From JACJWR01 sp963752505 (GTDB lineage Bacteria; Actinomycetota; Actinomycetes; S36-B12; UBA10799): 64,000 nt of DNA. Under the pieces are notes generated by a model. That model had not been told where the DNA came from. It saw only the letters and a list, made by a program, of their open reading frames with translations, and searched no databases. Made by a program: the position numbers and the translations under genes. Location: positions 62,001 through 126,000 of the forward strand of contig CAVVYM010000001.1 in NCBI GenBank assembly GCA_963752505.1, read 5' to 3'. This document shows, piece after piece, positions 51,887-60,746 of this stretch; positions within the stretch are counted from its first letter, which is position 1; each line of letters opens with the position of its first letter.

Positions 51887-53263
51887 TCAGCAGGCTGGCA
51901 GTCGTTCCGCGAGCCAGCCCGACACCGCGTCCAGGCCGACCCGCTCCTGCGCCATGGAGTCGCGCTCACGGATGGTCACGGCCCGGTCGTCGAGGGTGTC
52001 GAAGTCCACCGTCACGCAGAACGGGGTGCCGATTTCGTCCTGGCGCCGGTAGCGGCGCCCGATGGCGCCGGCGTCGTCGAACTCGACGTTCCAGCGGCTC
52101 CGGAGTTCGGCCGCCAAATCGCGGGCCACCGGAGACAGGTCGCCGCGGCGGCTCAACGGCAGCACCGCGGCCTTCACCGGTGCGAGCCGGGGGTCGAATC
52201 GCATGACGGTGCGGGTGTCCACTCCCCCCTTGGCGTTGGGTGCCTCATCGACGTCGTAGGCATCGAGCAGGAACGCGAGCACACAGCGGGTCAGGCCAGC
52301 CGCGGGCTCGATGACGTAGGGCACCCAGCGCTCCGAGGTCGACTGATCGAAGTAGGACAGATCCACGCCGGAATGCTCCGAGTGCGTCTTCAAGTCGAAA
52401 TCGGTGCGGTTTGCGATGCCCTCCAACTCCGCCCACTCGGAGCCGGCGAAAGTGAAGCGGTACTCAATGTCCACCGTGCGCTTCGAGTAGTGCGACAGCT
52501 TCTCCTGCGGGTGCTCGAAGAAGCGCAGGTTCTCGGGGTTGATGCCCAGGTCGGTGTACCAGTCCCAGCGCTGGGTCAGCCAGTACTCGTGCCACTGCTC
52601 GTCGGTGCCCGGTGGCACGAAAAACTCCATCTCCATCTGCTCGAACTCGCGGGTGCGGAAGATGAAGTTTCCGGGGGTGATTTCGTTGCGGAACGATTTG
52701 CCCACTTGGCCGATGCCAAAGGGCGGCTTCTTGCGTGCCGCCGTCATCACGTTCATGAAGTTGACGAAGATCCCCTGGGCCGTTTCCGGCCGCAGGTAGT
52801 GCAGCGCGCCGTCATCCTCCACCGGGCCGATCGATGTGCGCAGCAGGCCGTTGAAGTCGCGCGGCTCGGTGAAGTCGCCCCTGGTGCCGCAGTTGACGCA
52901 CACCACCTCGGCGAGGGTCCCGGCCCTGCCCTTGCGCTCCTCGAACTCCTCGAGCAGTTGGTCGGCCCGGTAACGGCGGTGACACTTGCGGCACTCCGTC
53001 AGTGGGTCGCTGAAGGCCGCCAGGTGACCGGACGCCTGCCATACCTGCGGCGAAAGGATCACAGCGCTGTCGAGTCCGACCACGTCGTCACGACCGCGCA
53101 CCACGCTTTGCCACCACTGGCGCTTGATGTTCTCCTTGAACTCGACCCCGAGCGGGCCGTAGTCCCACGCCGAGCGGCTGCCGCCGTAGATTTCGGAGGA
53201 CTGAAAGACGAAGCCCCGTCGTTTGCTCAGGTTGACGACGGCATCGACGCGGTCAGCAGCCAC
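51887..53263 (-). CDS. glyS: Glycyl-tRNA synthetase, homodimeric type
   Basis: This 458-residue class II synthetase charges tRNA-Gly. Features are RRGFVFQSSEIYGGSRSAWDYGPLGVE at the N-terminus, motif 2 FRNEITPGNFIFRTREFEQME, EPAAGLTRCVLAFLLDAY as motif 3, and a C-terminal anticodon-binding domain. A CRKCHRRYRAD/CVNCGTRG pair of Cys sites forms a zinc-binding insertion. The GTG start at 53263 is supported by the N-terminal match. Confidence 0.96.
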   Translation of the reverse strand: MAADRVDAVVNLSKRRGFVFQSSEIYGGSRSAWDYGPLGVEFKENIKRQWWQSVVRGRDDVVGLDSAVILSPQVWQASGHLAAFSDPLTECRKCHRRYRADQLLEEFEERKGRAGTLAEVVCVNCGTRGDFTEPRDFNGLLRTSIGPVEDDGALHYLRPETAQGIFVNFMNVMTAARKKPPFGIGQVGKSFRNEITPGNFIFRTREFEQMEMEFFVPPGTDEQWHEYWLTQRWDWYTDLGINPENLRFFEHPQEKLSHYSKRTVDIEYRFTFAGSEWAELEGIANRTDFDLKTHSEHSGVDLSYFDQSTSERWVPYVIEPAAGLTRCVLAFLLDAYDVDEAPNAKGGVDTRTVMRFDPRLAPVKAAVLPLSRRGDLSPVARDLAAELRSRWNVEFDDAGAIGRRYRRQDEIGTPFCVTVDFDTLDDRAVTIRERDSMAQERVGLDAVSGWLAERLPAC

Positions 53264-53338
53264 GGGTGAACTCCTCGCGAGGTGGGCAGGTATCAGCCGC
53301 CGAGATGACGGACCGACCCCCTAGGCTACCGACCCGGC

Positions 53339-53689
53339 CTACGTGGGTCCGGCGGTGTCGGCGTCTGCGGCCAAGTCCGACTCGTTCATGACGAATTCCG
53401 ACGGACTGCGCACCGACAACACTTCGAAGGCGCTGACGTCGCCGTCCGCCGTAGCCAACAGCGGCACCGCGGCCAACTTGACCTCGAAATTGCTCAGCGC
53501 GCGACGGTAGGAGCCGACGTTGTCCCACCGGCTCACAATGAGCCAGACGGCAGCGTCGTCAATCGCACGCGTCACCTCCACCGACTGGCAGCCCGACGTG
53601 GCCAGCAATGCCGCAGAAGCACTGGTGGCATCGGCCATGAAGGTCTCCTGGTCCTGCGCAGCAACCAGGTGACGGGTGATCACAAGCAT
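53339..53689 (-). CDS. Antibiotic biosynthesis monooxygenase-like (ABM) domain protein
   Basis: This 116-residue ferredoxin-like protein starts at ATG 53689 (MLVITRHLV) with AGGTGGG upstream. GCQSVEVTRAIDDAAVWLIV, SRWDNVGSYRRALSNFEVK and a C-terminal acidic tail match actinobacterial ABM proteins often found beside glyS. Members can be small monooxygenases or just ligand-binding folds. No catalytic residue can be assigned. Confidence 0.78.
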   Translation of the reverse strand: MLVITRHLVAAQDQETFMADATSASAALLATSGCQSVEVTRAIDDAAVWLIVSRWDNVGSYRRALSNFEVKLAAVPLLATADGDVSAFEVLSVRSPSEFVMNESDLAADADTAGPT

Positions 53690-53779
53690 CGCCCACCTGC
53701 CTCTCCGACCACGATCCGGTGGCCTGTACGTAGGATTCGACGCTACCCGGATGCGCGCCGCGCCACTGCCTAGTTCACC

Positions 53780-54169
53780 ATGGACACCATGTCGAAGAAG
53801 CGCAAGAAGCCGACGAACCGTCGCCCTGCGTCGACCCCTCGACCGTTGTCGAGCAAACCGCAGCAAGCGCCGCCGCAGCAGAAGTCTGAAGCCAGGCGGA
53901 CGCTGGAGCGCAAGTCGGCCGGGCCGCTGCTGATACTGCACCGGATGCCGCGCTGGCTGATCCCGGTAATCATGGGCGTGCTGCTGCTGTTGGGCCTGTT
54001 CATCCAGGCCGCCTGGGCTGGCATCTTTATCATCGCCATCGCGGTGTTCCTCGGTTGGCTACTGGTGCTGTCCTGGCCGGTGATCCTCCCGAGTTCGCGC
54101 GCCTTTCGCGTCATTGTGATCGGAGTGGTCGCCGCCGTCGGCGTGATGAAGCTGATGGGCTGGACCTAG
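53780..54169 (+). CDS. DUF6703-like small membrane protein
   Basis: This 129-residue protein has a long basic, proline-rich N-terminus, MPRWLIPVIMG leading into a first membrane helix, then two more (AGIFIIAIAVFLGWLLVLSW and FRVIVIGVVAAVGVM). It resembles the DUF6703 family of actinomycetes. The start could be ATG 53780 or 53789. It is divergent from the ABM-domain gene and converges with the TIGR03943 gene. Its function is unknown. Confidence 0.7.
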   Translation: MDTMSKKRKKPTNRRPASTPRPLSSKPQQAPPQQKSEARRTLERKSAGPLLILHRMPRWLIPVIMGVLLLLGLFIQAAWAGIFIIAIAVFLGWLLVLSWPVILPSSRAFRVIVIGVVAAVGVMKLMGWT

Positions 54170-54191
54170 TCCACACCGCGATGCGGGCGCC

Positions 54192-54962
54192 TCAGAGGTA
54201 GGGCTCAGTCGGTGGTGGAATCGGTACGATCCGCTCGACCGACACCCACGGCACTGCGGTGGCTGACTGGGTGCCGCCACCTGGCTCGTAGCGGCCGGTG
54301 ACTGCCACCCAGGTGTTCGCCGGCAAGTCCGGCACGTCACCTACCGGTTGCACCTTCACCGGCACGGTGTCAGCAGCACAGCACGCCAGCGCCAACCGCG
54401 TGAGTTGCCAGCCGTCACCGTCCTCGGCTGGGGCTACGAATCCGACCAACTCGACCGTGCGCCCCGTCAGCGTTCGTCCATCGTCCCAGACGGCGCGGGT
54501 GGCGTAGGAATCCAGCGGCACCGCGATGGGATCCCCCGGCGGTAGCGGCGGCATCAACTCTCCGGCTTTGGGCTGCACCACGCTGGACGCCTCCCGGGTT
54601 GCCGTGTAGGCGCCCAACGGGCCGGGCGCAATGAGGAAGACCGCGGCAACCGGCAGCAGCAACAACCACGCGATCGGCATCGAGCCGTGATTGTGGCCGT
54701 CGTCGTCGGGGTTCGGTAGTTGGGCCCCGACGGATTCGACTCCCGGATGCGCGTGTTCGTGGGCAGCGACCCGCGGGGCCCGAATCGCGTCGTAGATGGC
54801 GAAACCGCCCAATACAAGCAGGATCGCGGCCGACCCATACAGGTAAGGCGCCATGGACGGTTTGACGTAGTTGATGTAGGCCCCGCTGGTGACGATGCGC
54901 AGGATCGCACCGCCGACGAGGATGAGCAGCACCCCCTGCACTTCGCGCTTCACAACAGCCAC
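54192..54962 (-). CDS. TIGR03943 (DUF1980) putative permease subunit
   Basis: This 256-residue protein has two N-terminal helices, a His-rich cytosolic loop (HEHAHPG and DDDGHNHGSM), two further hydrophobic segments and a C-terminal soluble domain. That domain contains the ALACCAADTVPVKV segment with a Cys pair and VPWVSVERI. The family always pairs with a permease like the one upstream, whose stop it overlaps by 13 bases. The histidine clusters suggest metal binding, and a zinc link is known for some relatives, but here this is inference. Confidence 0.85.
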   Translation of the reverse strand: MAVVKREVQGVLLILVGGAILRIVTSGAYINYVKPSMAPYLYGSAAILLVLGGFAIYDAIRAPRVAAHEHAHPGVESVGAQLPNPDDDGHNHGSMPIAWLLLLPVAAVFLIAPGPLGAYTATREASSVVQPKAGELMPPLPPGDPIAVPLDSYATRAVWDDGRTLTGRTVELVGFVAPAEDGDGWQLTRLALACCAADTVPVKVQPVGDVPDLPANTWVAVTGRYEPGGGTQSATAVPWVSVERIVPIPPPTEPYL

Positions 54963-55948
54963 CCCCCGACCAGCACCGCCGAGATGATGGCCACCACGAG
55001 CGTTGCCGGCGCGAATCTGGTGGCGAACACCCGGCCGAAGGTCCCGCTCTGCATCGCAATGAGCTTGAGGTCGACCATCGGACCGACGACCAGGAACACG
55101 AGCCGGGACGTGAGCGAGAATTCCGTGAGTGACGCGGCGACGAAGGCATCGGCCTCAGAACAGATGCTGAGCACCACCGCGAGACCGGCCATCACGAGTA
55201 CGGCCAGCATGGGATTGTCCGCCACCGTCTGCAGGACGTCCCTGGGCACCACGACGTTGAGCACCGCCGCGGTCAAGCCGCCGATCACCAAGTAGCCACC
55301 GGCGTGCATGAAGTCGTGGGTCGCCGTGAGTCGAAAGGTGTGCCAGTCGGTTTTGCCGACCAGGTGGTCGCGGCGCGGCATCCGGATCCAGGAGTCCTTG
55401 CCCAACCGCAACCAGAGCCAGCCGATCACCACAGCCGCCGCCAGCGACGCGATGAAGCGAGCGGCGGCCATCTTGGGGTCGTTGGGGAAAGCCACCACGG
55501 TGGAGATGATGACGATTGGGTTGATGGCCGGCGCCGACAGCAGAAATGCCAGCGCGGCTGCGGGCGCCACACCTCTGGCGATGAGGCCACCGGCCACCGG
55601 AACGGAAGCGCATTCGCAGCCCGGTAGCACCGCCCCGGCACATCCCGCGACGGGCACCGCCAGCCCTGGTTTCGCCGGCAGCACCCGTTGCCAGAAGGTT
55701 GCTGGCACGAACGCGGCGATGGCTCCGGAGAGCACCACGCCGACCACCAGGAACGGCAGCGCCTGCACGATGATGGACACGAAGATGGTGGCGCCGGCCT
55801 GCAGCCGCGGGGAGTCGAACAGCCCGACGATCCAGCGCTGCCCGACGAGCACCACCAGCATGCCGACCGTCAGCACCTCCAGCGCCCCCGGCCGCCAGGG
55901 ACCGCGGGGTTTCGCGGCGGCCGGTGCCGATGCGGTGGTCGGCGTCAC
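54950..55948 (-). CDS. Permease, DUF318/ArsP-like
   Basis: This 332-residue protein has about eight helices with the duplicated family pattern. The conserved PGCECASVPVAGGLIARGV and SAPAINPIVI motifs lie in the first half, and SICSEADAFVAASLTEF in the second. Relatives export organoarsenicals or are linked to metal handling; the substrate here is unknown. It overlaps the uppS stop by 4 bases, and the TIGR03943 partner follows, so the pair belongs to the uppS transcript. Confidence 0.87.
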   Translation of the reverse strand: MTPTTASAPAAAKPRGPWRPGALEVLTVGMLVVLVGQRWIVGLFDSPRLQAGATIFVSIIVQALPFLVVGVVLSGAIAAFVPATFWQRVLPAKPGLAVPVAGCAGAVLPGCECASVPVAGGLIARGVAPAAALAFLLSAPAINPIVIISTVVAFPNDPKMAAARFIASLAAAVVIGWLWLRLGKDSWIRMPRRDHLVGKTDWHTFRLTATHDFMHAGGYLVIGGLTAAVLNVVVPRDVLQTVADNPMLAVLVMAGLAVVLSICSEADAFVAASLTEFSLTSRLVFLVVGPMVDLKLIAMQSGTFGRVFATRFAPATLVVAIISAVLVGGWLL

Positions 55949-56760
55949 GATTCCGCGCCCGGCGCGCTCGCCGCGGGATGCGCCGGCGGCGGCTCAACCG
56001 GCGGCGCCGCACCGTAGCGACGGTCGCGGCTGGCGTAGAGCTGCAGGGCGTGCCATAGGTGGGTGCGATCGAAGTCGGGCCAGAGGGTGTCGAGGAAGAC
56101 GAATTCCGCGTAGGCGGATTCCCAGAGAAGGAAGTTACTGGTGCGCTGCTCACCGCTCGAGCGCACGAAGAGGTCCACGTCAGGCATGTCCGGCACGTAC
56201 AGGTATCGGTTGAACGTGCGCTCGTTGATACGAGAGGGGTTGAGTCGGCCCGACTTCACGTCGGCGGCCATGGCACTCGCGGCATCGGCCAACTCGGCGC
56301 GACCGCCGTAGTTGACACACATCACGAGATTCAGTTCGGAGTTGCCGGCGGTGAGTTCCTCGGTCTCACGTAGCTCGGACACCACACTCCGCCAGAGTCG
56401 CCCCGCGCGCCCTGCCCACCGCACCCGAATACCGAGTTCATGCATCTCCTGGCGTCGGCGCCGCACGACGTCCCGGTTGAAGCCCATGAGGAACCGGACC
56501 TCCTCGGCGGATCGCCGCCAGTTCTCGGTCGAGAAGGCGTACACCGAGAGCCACTTGACGCCCACTTCCAGTGCTCCGTTGACCACGTCGAACAGCGCGA
56601 ATTCGCCTGCCTCGTGTCCCGCGGTGCGCGGAAGGCCCCGCTGGTGGGCCCACCGGCCGTTGCCGTCCATGACGATCGCCACGTGCCCGGGCACTTCGTC
56701 CGAACTGAGGCCGGGGGGTCGCGCACCTGATGGATGGGGTGAAGGCGACCGAACGGGCAT
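55945..56760 (-). CDS. uppS: Isoprenyl transferase (undecaprenyl diphosphate synthase type)
   Basis: This 271-residue cis-prenyltransferase makes the polyprenyl carrier for cell-wall precursors. The diphosphate/Mg2+ site is AIVMDGNGRWAHQRGLPRTAGH, followed by LSVYAFSTENWRRS, NYGGRAEL and the C-terminal VRSSGEQRTSNFLLWESAYAEF with DTLWPDF. The length and a Pro/Ala-rich tail fit long-chain (decaprenyl-type) actinobacterial enzymes. The chain length made cannot be told. It follows recO on the same strand after 65 bases. Confidence 0.95.
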   Translation of the reverse strand: MPVRSPSPHPSGARPPGLSSDEVPGHVAIVMDGNGRWAHQRGLPRTAGHEAGEFALFDVVNGALEVGVKWLSVYAFSTENWRRSAEEVRFLMGFNRDVVRRRRQEMHELGIRVRWAGRAGRLWRSVVSELRETEELTAGNSELNLVMCVNYGGRAELADAASAMAADVKSGRLNPSRINERTFNRYLYVPDMPDVDLFVRSSGEQRTSNFLLWESAYAEFVFLDTLWPDFDRTHLWHALQLYASRDRRYGAAPPVEPPPAHPAASAPGAES

Positions 56761-56825
56761 GCTCGCGATTCTGCCACCTGTGCCCGGCCAGCTCCGGTAA
56801 CGACCTCAGCGATGTGGATCCAGCA

Positions 56826-57578
56826 TCAGTTCGATGGTGCGGCCTGCGACGTTCGGTCCACCAGCGGCAGCGCCCTGAGCCGATGTTCGAGATGCCATTG
56901 GACATAGGCCGCCACCAGGCCGCTGGCCTCTCTGCGCACGCGCGGCTCGGACGCATCTGCCACCTCCCAATCGCCGGTGAGCAGCGCCGCCATCAACTCC
57001 AGCGCCGCGGGGCTGGGTGCAGCCGAGCCGGGCAGGCGGCATTGCCCGCAGAGTGATCCGCCGGCGCTGAAGTGGAAAGCCCGATGAGGCCCCGGTACCC
57101 CGCAGCGGGCGCACTCGTCGAACGTTGGTGCCCACCCGCCAACGGCGAGTGAGCGCAGCAGAAATGCGTCGAGCACCAAACCGTGGTTGTGGCCCCGACC
57201 GGCCAACGTCCGCAGGCCACCCACGAGCAGCAAGTACTGCTGCAACGCCGGATGACCCTCCTCCGGGGTGAGTTTCTCGCTGGCCTCCACCATGGCCTGC
57301 CCGGCCGTCCAACGGCCGTAGTCGTGCGCCAAGGCGTTGCCGTAGGAGTGCAGCGACTCCACCTGCGTGACGATCTCCAGCGACTTGCCGGTGTGGAATT
57401 GGATGTCCACGTGGCCGAGAGGTTCAAGCCGCGCCCCGAAACCGCTGGTGGTACGCCGCACCCCTTTGGCAACGGCCCGCACCCGTCCGCGGTCCTTGGT
57501 GAGCACACTGATGATGCGATCGGCCTCGCCGAGTTTGTGGCACCGCAGCACCACGCCCTCATCCCGAATCAGCGGCAT
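56826..57578 (-). CDS. recO: DNA repair protein RecO
   Basis: This 250-residue protein loads RecA with RecF/RecR. It has an N-terminal OB fold (DEGVVLRCHKLGEADRIISVLT, GRVRAVAKGVRR), a helical middle and a C-terminal zinc site with CARCGVPG and LCGQC. It starts at ATG 57578 with MPLIRDEGVVLR, the usual actinobacterial N-terminus. It is divergent from the AI-2E family gene. Confidence 0.95.
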   Translation of the reverse strand: MPLIRDEGVVLRCHKLGEADRIISVLTKDRGRVRAVAKGVRRTTSGFGARLEPLGHVDIQFHTGKSLEIVTQVESLHSYGNALAHDYGRWTAGQAMVEASEKLTPEEGHPALQQYLLLVGGLRTLAGRGHNHGLVLDAFLLRSLAVGGWAPTFDECARCGVPGPHRAFHFSAGGSLCGQCRLPGSAAPSPAALELMAALLTGDWEVADASEPRVRREASGLVAAYVQWHLEHRLRALPLVDRTSQAAPSN

Positions 57579-57656
57579 GCACCCAGTGTCCTACGTGGAG
57601 GGTGAATATCGATGCATTGCGCTACCCAATGGGGTTTGTGGGGCACAATCGTCCAC

Positions 57657-58928
57657 ATGTCAGAACACGAGGGTCAGTCGACCGACTCGGCACCGACAAC
57701 CACTCCCGGCAGCACCGGCACGGTCGAGCCCCCGGAACAGCCATTGCCCGCATCCCAGCAGGTGCAACTCGTGGCCTTCGATCCCCGCAGGCTGCGCCGC
57801 TCAGTGCTGCTGATCCTGGGCCTGCTCGTGCTGTTCGGCATTGGTCTGTGGGTCTTCGAGAGCATCGCTTCGTTCCTCTTCCTGCTCCTCCTCGGCTGGT
57901 TGTTCGGCGTCGCGCTTGAGCCGATCGTGGGGTGGCTCTCGCGCCGGGGATTTCGTCGCGGCGTCGCCACCGGCATGGCCATGGTTACCTTCGTACTTCT
58001 CGGTATCGTCTTCACCGCCACCTTCGGCGGACTTCTTGTCGCGCAGTTGTCGCAGCTGATTCAGGAGATTCCAGCGCTGATCGATCGGGCTGCCGACTGG
58101 GCCAGCGACACGTTCGAGCGCGATATCGACCCCAACGAGATCGCCAAGCAGTTCAACATCACCAGTTCCCAGATCACCTCCTGGGCCACAAATGTGGCGG
58201 GTGGCGTGCTCGGGATCCTCACCACCACCGTGGGCTTGGTGTTCCAGCTCTTCACCATGCTGCTCTTCGCGTACTACTTCTCCGCAGACGGCCCGCGCCT
58301 GCGCCGCACCATCGCATCGTGGCTCCCCACAGGGCGCCAGCAGGTGTTCGCAACAGTGTGGGACATCACGGTTCAGAAGACGGGCGCCTTCGTGGTCTCG
58401 CGCCTGCTCCTGGCGCTGGTGGCGGCATTCTTCATGTCGCTGTTCCTACTGCTCATCGGCGTGCCGTACTGGCTGCCGCTCGGTCTGTTCACCGGAATCG
58501 TCAGCCAGTTCATCCCCACCATCGGCACCTACCTGGGGATCCTCCTGCCCGTTCTCGTGGCAGTGTTCAACGATCCGCTGGATGCTGTCTGGATCATCAT
58601 CTTCGGCACGGTCTACCAGCAGGTCGAGAACTACTTTCTGGCCCCGCGCATCAGTGCCGCGACGCTGGACATCCACCCTGCCGTGGCCTTCGGCTCAGTG
58701 ATTGTGGGGGCTTCACTGGCAGGTGCCATGGGCGCGATCATCGCGATTCCCATTGCGGCGGCCATCACGGCGATCATCGAGACCTACGGCCAGCGGCACG
58801 AGTTGATCCCGTCGTTGAGGGATACCGAGCCGAGCAAGGGTGCGAAGCGTCGAAAAGCCGCCCAGGACTTGCCTGCCAACTCCTATGAGAGAGTCGACGT
58901 CGCGTTGCCGCCGAAGTCCGACGGCTAG
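57657..58928 (+). CDS. AI-2E family (DUF20/PerM) transporter
   Basis: This 423-residue protein has a disordered N-terminus and about eight membrane helices. The family core FIPTIGTYLGILLPVLVAVF and QQVENYFLAPRI are clear, and a central amphipathic region (residues 130-200) lies between helices. Family members include quorum-signal exporters and Na+/H+ antiporters, so the substrate is open. ATG 57657 is chosen for its MSEHEG N-terminus, but the ribosome-binding site is weak. A charged C-terminal tail of about 40 residues is probably cytosolic. Confidence 0.85.
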   Translation: MSEHEGQSTDSAPTTTPGSTGTVEPPEQPLPASQQVQLVAFDPRRLRRSVLLILGLLVLFGIGLWVFESIASFLFLLLLGWLFGVALEPIVGWLSRRGFRRGVATGMAMVTFVLLGIVFTATFGGLLVAQLSQLIQEIPALIDRAADWASDTFERDIDPNEIAKQFNITSSQITSWATNVAGGVLGILTTTVGLVFQLFTMLLFAYYFSADGPRLRRTIASWLPTGRQQVFATVWDITVQKTGAFVVSRLLLALVAAFFMSLFLLLIGVPYWLPLGLFTGIVSQFIPTIGTYLGILLPVLVAVFNDPLDAVWIIIFGTVYQQVENYFLAPRISAATLDIHPAVAFGSVIVGASLAGAMGAIIAIPIAAAITAIIETYGQRHELIPSLRDTEPSKGAKRRKAAQDLPANSYERVDVALPPKSDG

Positions 58929-58986
58929 CACTATCGGCGGATGACGGCGCAGGAGTGCGCTTACGCCAGGAGTGCCCGACTGCGGT

Positions 58987-59907
58987 CTAGAATCCCAGCC
59001 GCTTGAGCTGCTTGGGGTCGCGCTGCCAGTCCTTGGCCACGCGAACGTGCAAGTTGAGATAGACCGGAGTGCCCAGCAGCGCCTCGATCGACGTGCGGGA
59101 GGTCTTGCCGATTTCAGCCAGCCGCGTGCCGCGCCGGCCGATGATGATGGGCTTCTGACTGTCCCGCTCCACGTGGATCGTGGCATAGACGTCAAGGAGG
59201 GGATCGTCCGGCTTGCGCCCCTCTCGCATCGCCATCTCCTCTACCGTCACGGCCAGCGAGTGCGGCAGTTCGTCTCGCACCCCTTCCAGCGCCGCCTCGC
59301 GAATCAGTTCCGCCACGAGCACTTCTTCGGGCTCGTCGGTGGTCACGTCGTCGGGGTACAGCTGCGGACCCTCCGGCAGTTGGGCCAAGAAGAGGTTCGT
59401 GACCACGTCGACGTTCTCGCCGGTGCGGGCCGATACCGGGACCACTTCGGCGACTGGCAGCCCAACCGCCGTGCACGCCTCGTGAGCGGCGACCAGGGCC
59501 GCAGCGCCGGCGGCCGCATCCACCAAATCGATCTTGGTGACGAGCAGGAGCACCGGTGTGCGCCGCAAGCCGCGGAGTTGCTCGGCGATGAATCGATCCC
59601 CTGGCCCCGGCTTCTGGTCAGCAGGCAGGCAGAGCCCCACCGTATCGACTTCTGCCCACGTCGTGCGTACGAGATCGTTGAGCCTTTCCCCCAGCAGTGT
59701 GCGGGGCTTGTGCAACCCGGGCGTGTCCACCATGATCAGCTGGCCGTTGGGCCGATTGATCACGGCCCGAATCGCGTGCCTGGTCGTTTGGGGTCGGTTG
59801 GAGGTGATGGCCACCTTCGCCCCGGCCATGGCATTGGTCAGGCTCGACTTGCCCGCGTTGGGACGGCCGACCAGGCAGGCGAATCCTGAGCGATAGGCGT
59901 TGGTCAC
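58987..59907 (-). CDS. era: GTPase Era
   Basis: This 306-residue ribosome-assembly GTPase binds 16S rRNA. G-motifs are the P-loop GRPNAGKS at residues 14-21, the G2 Thr in RPQTTRHAI, DTPGLH and TKID. The C-terminal KH domain has IIIGRRGTRLAEIG. It overlaps the cdd-like gene by 4 bases (ATGA). Confidence 0.96.
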   Translation of the reverse strand: MTNAYRSGFACLVGRPNAGKSSLTNAMAGAKVAITSNRPQTTRHAIRAVINRPNGQLIMVDTPGLHKPRTLLGERLNDLVRTTWAEVDTVGLCLPADQKPGPGDRFIAEQLRGLRRTPVLLLVTKIDLVDAAAGAAALVAAHEACTAVGLPVAEVVPVSARTGENVDVVTNLFLAQLPEGPQLYPDDVTTDEPEEVLVAELIREAALEGVRDELPHSLAVTVEEMAMREGRKPDDPLLDVYATIHVERDSQKPIIIGRRGTRLAEIGKTSRTSIEALLGTPVYLNLHVRVAKDWQRDPKQLKRLGF

Positions 59908-60236
59908 ACCGACTCGATTCCGACCACAGTGCCCGACGGGTCGGCCAGGATCAGGTTGACTCCCGTACCGCCCGCTTCGCGCAGCCCCGCCAATTCATGG
60001 TGCGTGACCTCCGGTGACACCGCGACGATGGCGGCGCCCTCGATACCCCTCGCCCCGGCGGCCACGGCTTGCGCCGTTGCCAACTGCAGCGCGCTCAGCG
60101 TCAGCGACGGCAGCACAACGTCGGCCCCGGAGTAGGACCGGCCGGTGTCGTCGCGCACGGCCGCGCCGGCGTTGGCGCCCACGCGACCACGAGCACCACG
60201 GGCCAGAGTGATGAGTTTGGCGTCCTCAGCGTTCAT
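59904..60236 (-). CDS. Cytidine-deaminase-like protein lacking zinc ligands
   Basis: This 110-residue protein has the cytidine deaminase fold (GAAVRDDTGRSYSGADVVLPSL, an alternating beta-alpha pattern), but the catalytic elements are missing: the HAE/CAE position reads LTLSALQLA, and the PCxxCR loop reads LAGLREAGG. The same catalytically dead form is common next to era in actinomycetes. It is therefore unlikely to deaminate cytidine; a structural or regulatory role is inferred. A strong GAGGGTGG ribosome-binding site precedes the ATG. Confidence 0.78.
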   Translation of the reverse strand: MNAEDAKLITLARGARGRVGANAGAAVRDDTGRSYSGADVVLPSLTLSALQLATAQAVAAGARGIEGAAIVAVSPEVTHHELAGLREAGGTGVNLILADPSGTVVGIESV

Positions 60237-60248
60237 CGTTCCACCCTC

Positions 60249-60728
60249 TCACTGCTCGTCATCAACGTCCTCAGCCCCCACAGCAAGTTGCTCCCACTCG
60301 GCCACGAGCCGGTTCTGCAGGCCGAACATCAGCCGCTCGTCGTCGGGTTCGGCGTGGTCGTAGCCGAGCAGGTGCAGAATTCCGTGGGTGAGCAGCACCG
60401 CCAACTCATGCCGTTCGGAATGTCCGGCGTTCTCCGCCTGTGCCCGGGCCACCGCAGGACAAATCACGATGTCACCGAGCAGCCCCTCAGGCGCCTCCTC
60501 GCCATCGCGGGGCACGCGCAAATCGTCCATCGGGAAACTCATCACGTCGGTGGGGCCCGGCTCGTCCATCCAGGTCAGGTGGAGGTCGGCCATACTGGGC
60601 TCGTCGACGAAGGCGATGGACAGTTCGGCCTGTGTGTGGATCCGGAGCCGCCCCAGCACGAAACGCGCCTGCTCGGCGATGGAGACCTCGTCGACGAAGT
60701 CGGCTGATTCATTGACGATGTCAATCAC
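60249..60728 (-). CDS. ybeY: Endoribonuclease YbeY
   Basis: This 159-residue metalloprotein matures 16S rRNA and aids ribosome quality control. The zinc motif is HGILHLLGYDH. Upstream is TDVMSFPMDDLR, as in all family members. In many actinomycetes corC lies between ybeY and the cdd-like gene; here they are only 12 bases apart, so it is absent from this locus. Confidence 0.95.
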   Translation of the reverse strand: MIDIVNESADFVDEVSIAEQARFVLGRLRIHTQAELSIAFVDEPSMADLHLTWMDEPGPTDVMSFPMDDLRVPRDGEEAPEGLLGDIVICPAVARAQAENAGHSERHELAVLLTHGILHLLGYDHAEPDDERLMFGLQNRLVAEWEQLAVGAEDVDDEQ

Positions 60729-60746
60729 GTCGCCAAGTCTCCCACG

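Noticed and set aside
51800..53269. A 489-residue plus-strand open frame
   Set aside because: Antisense shadow of glyS, caused by high third-position GC.
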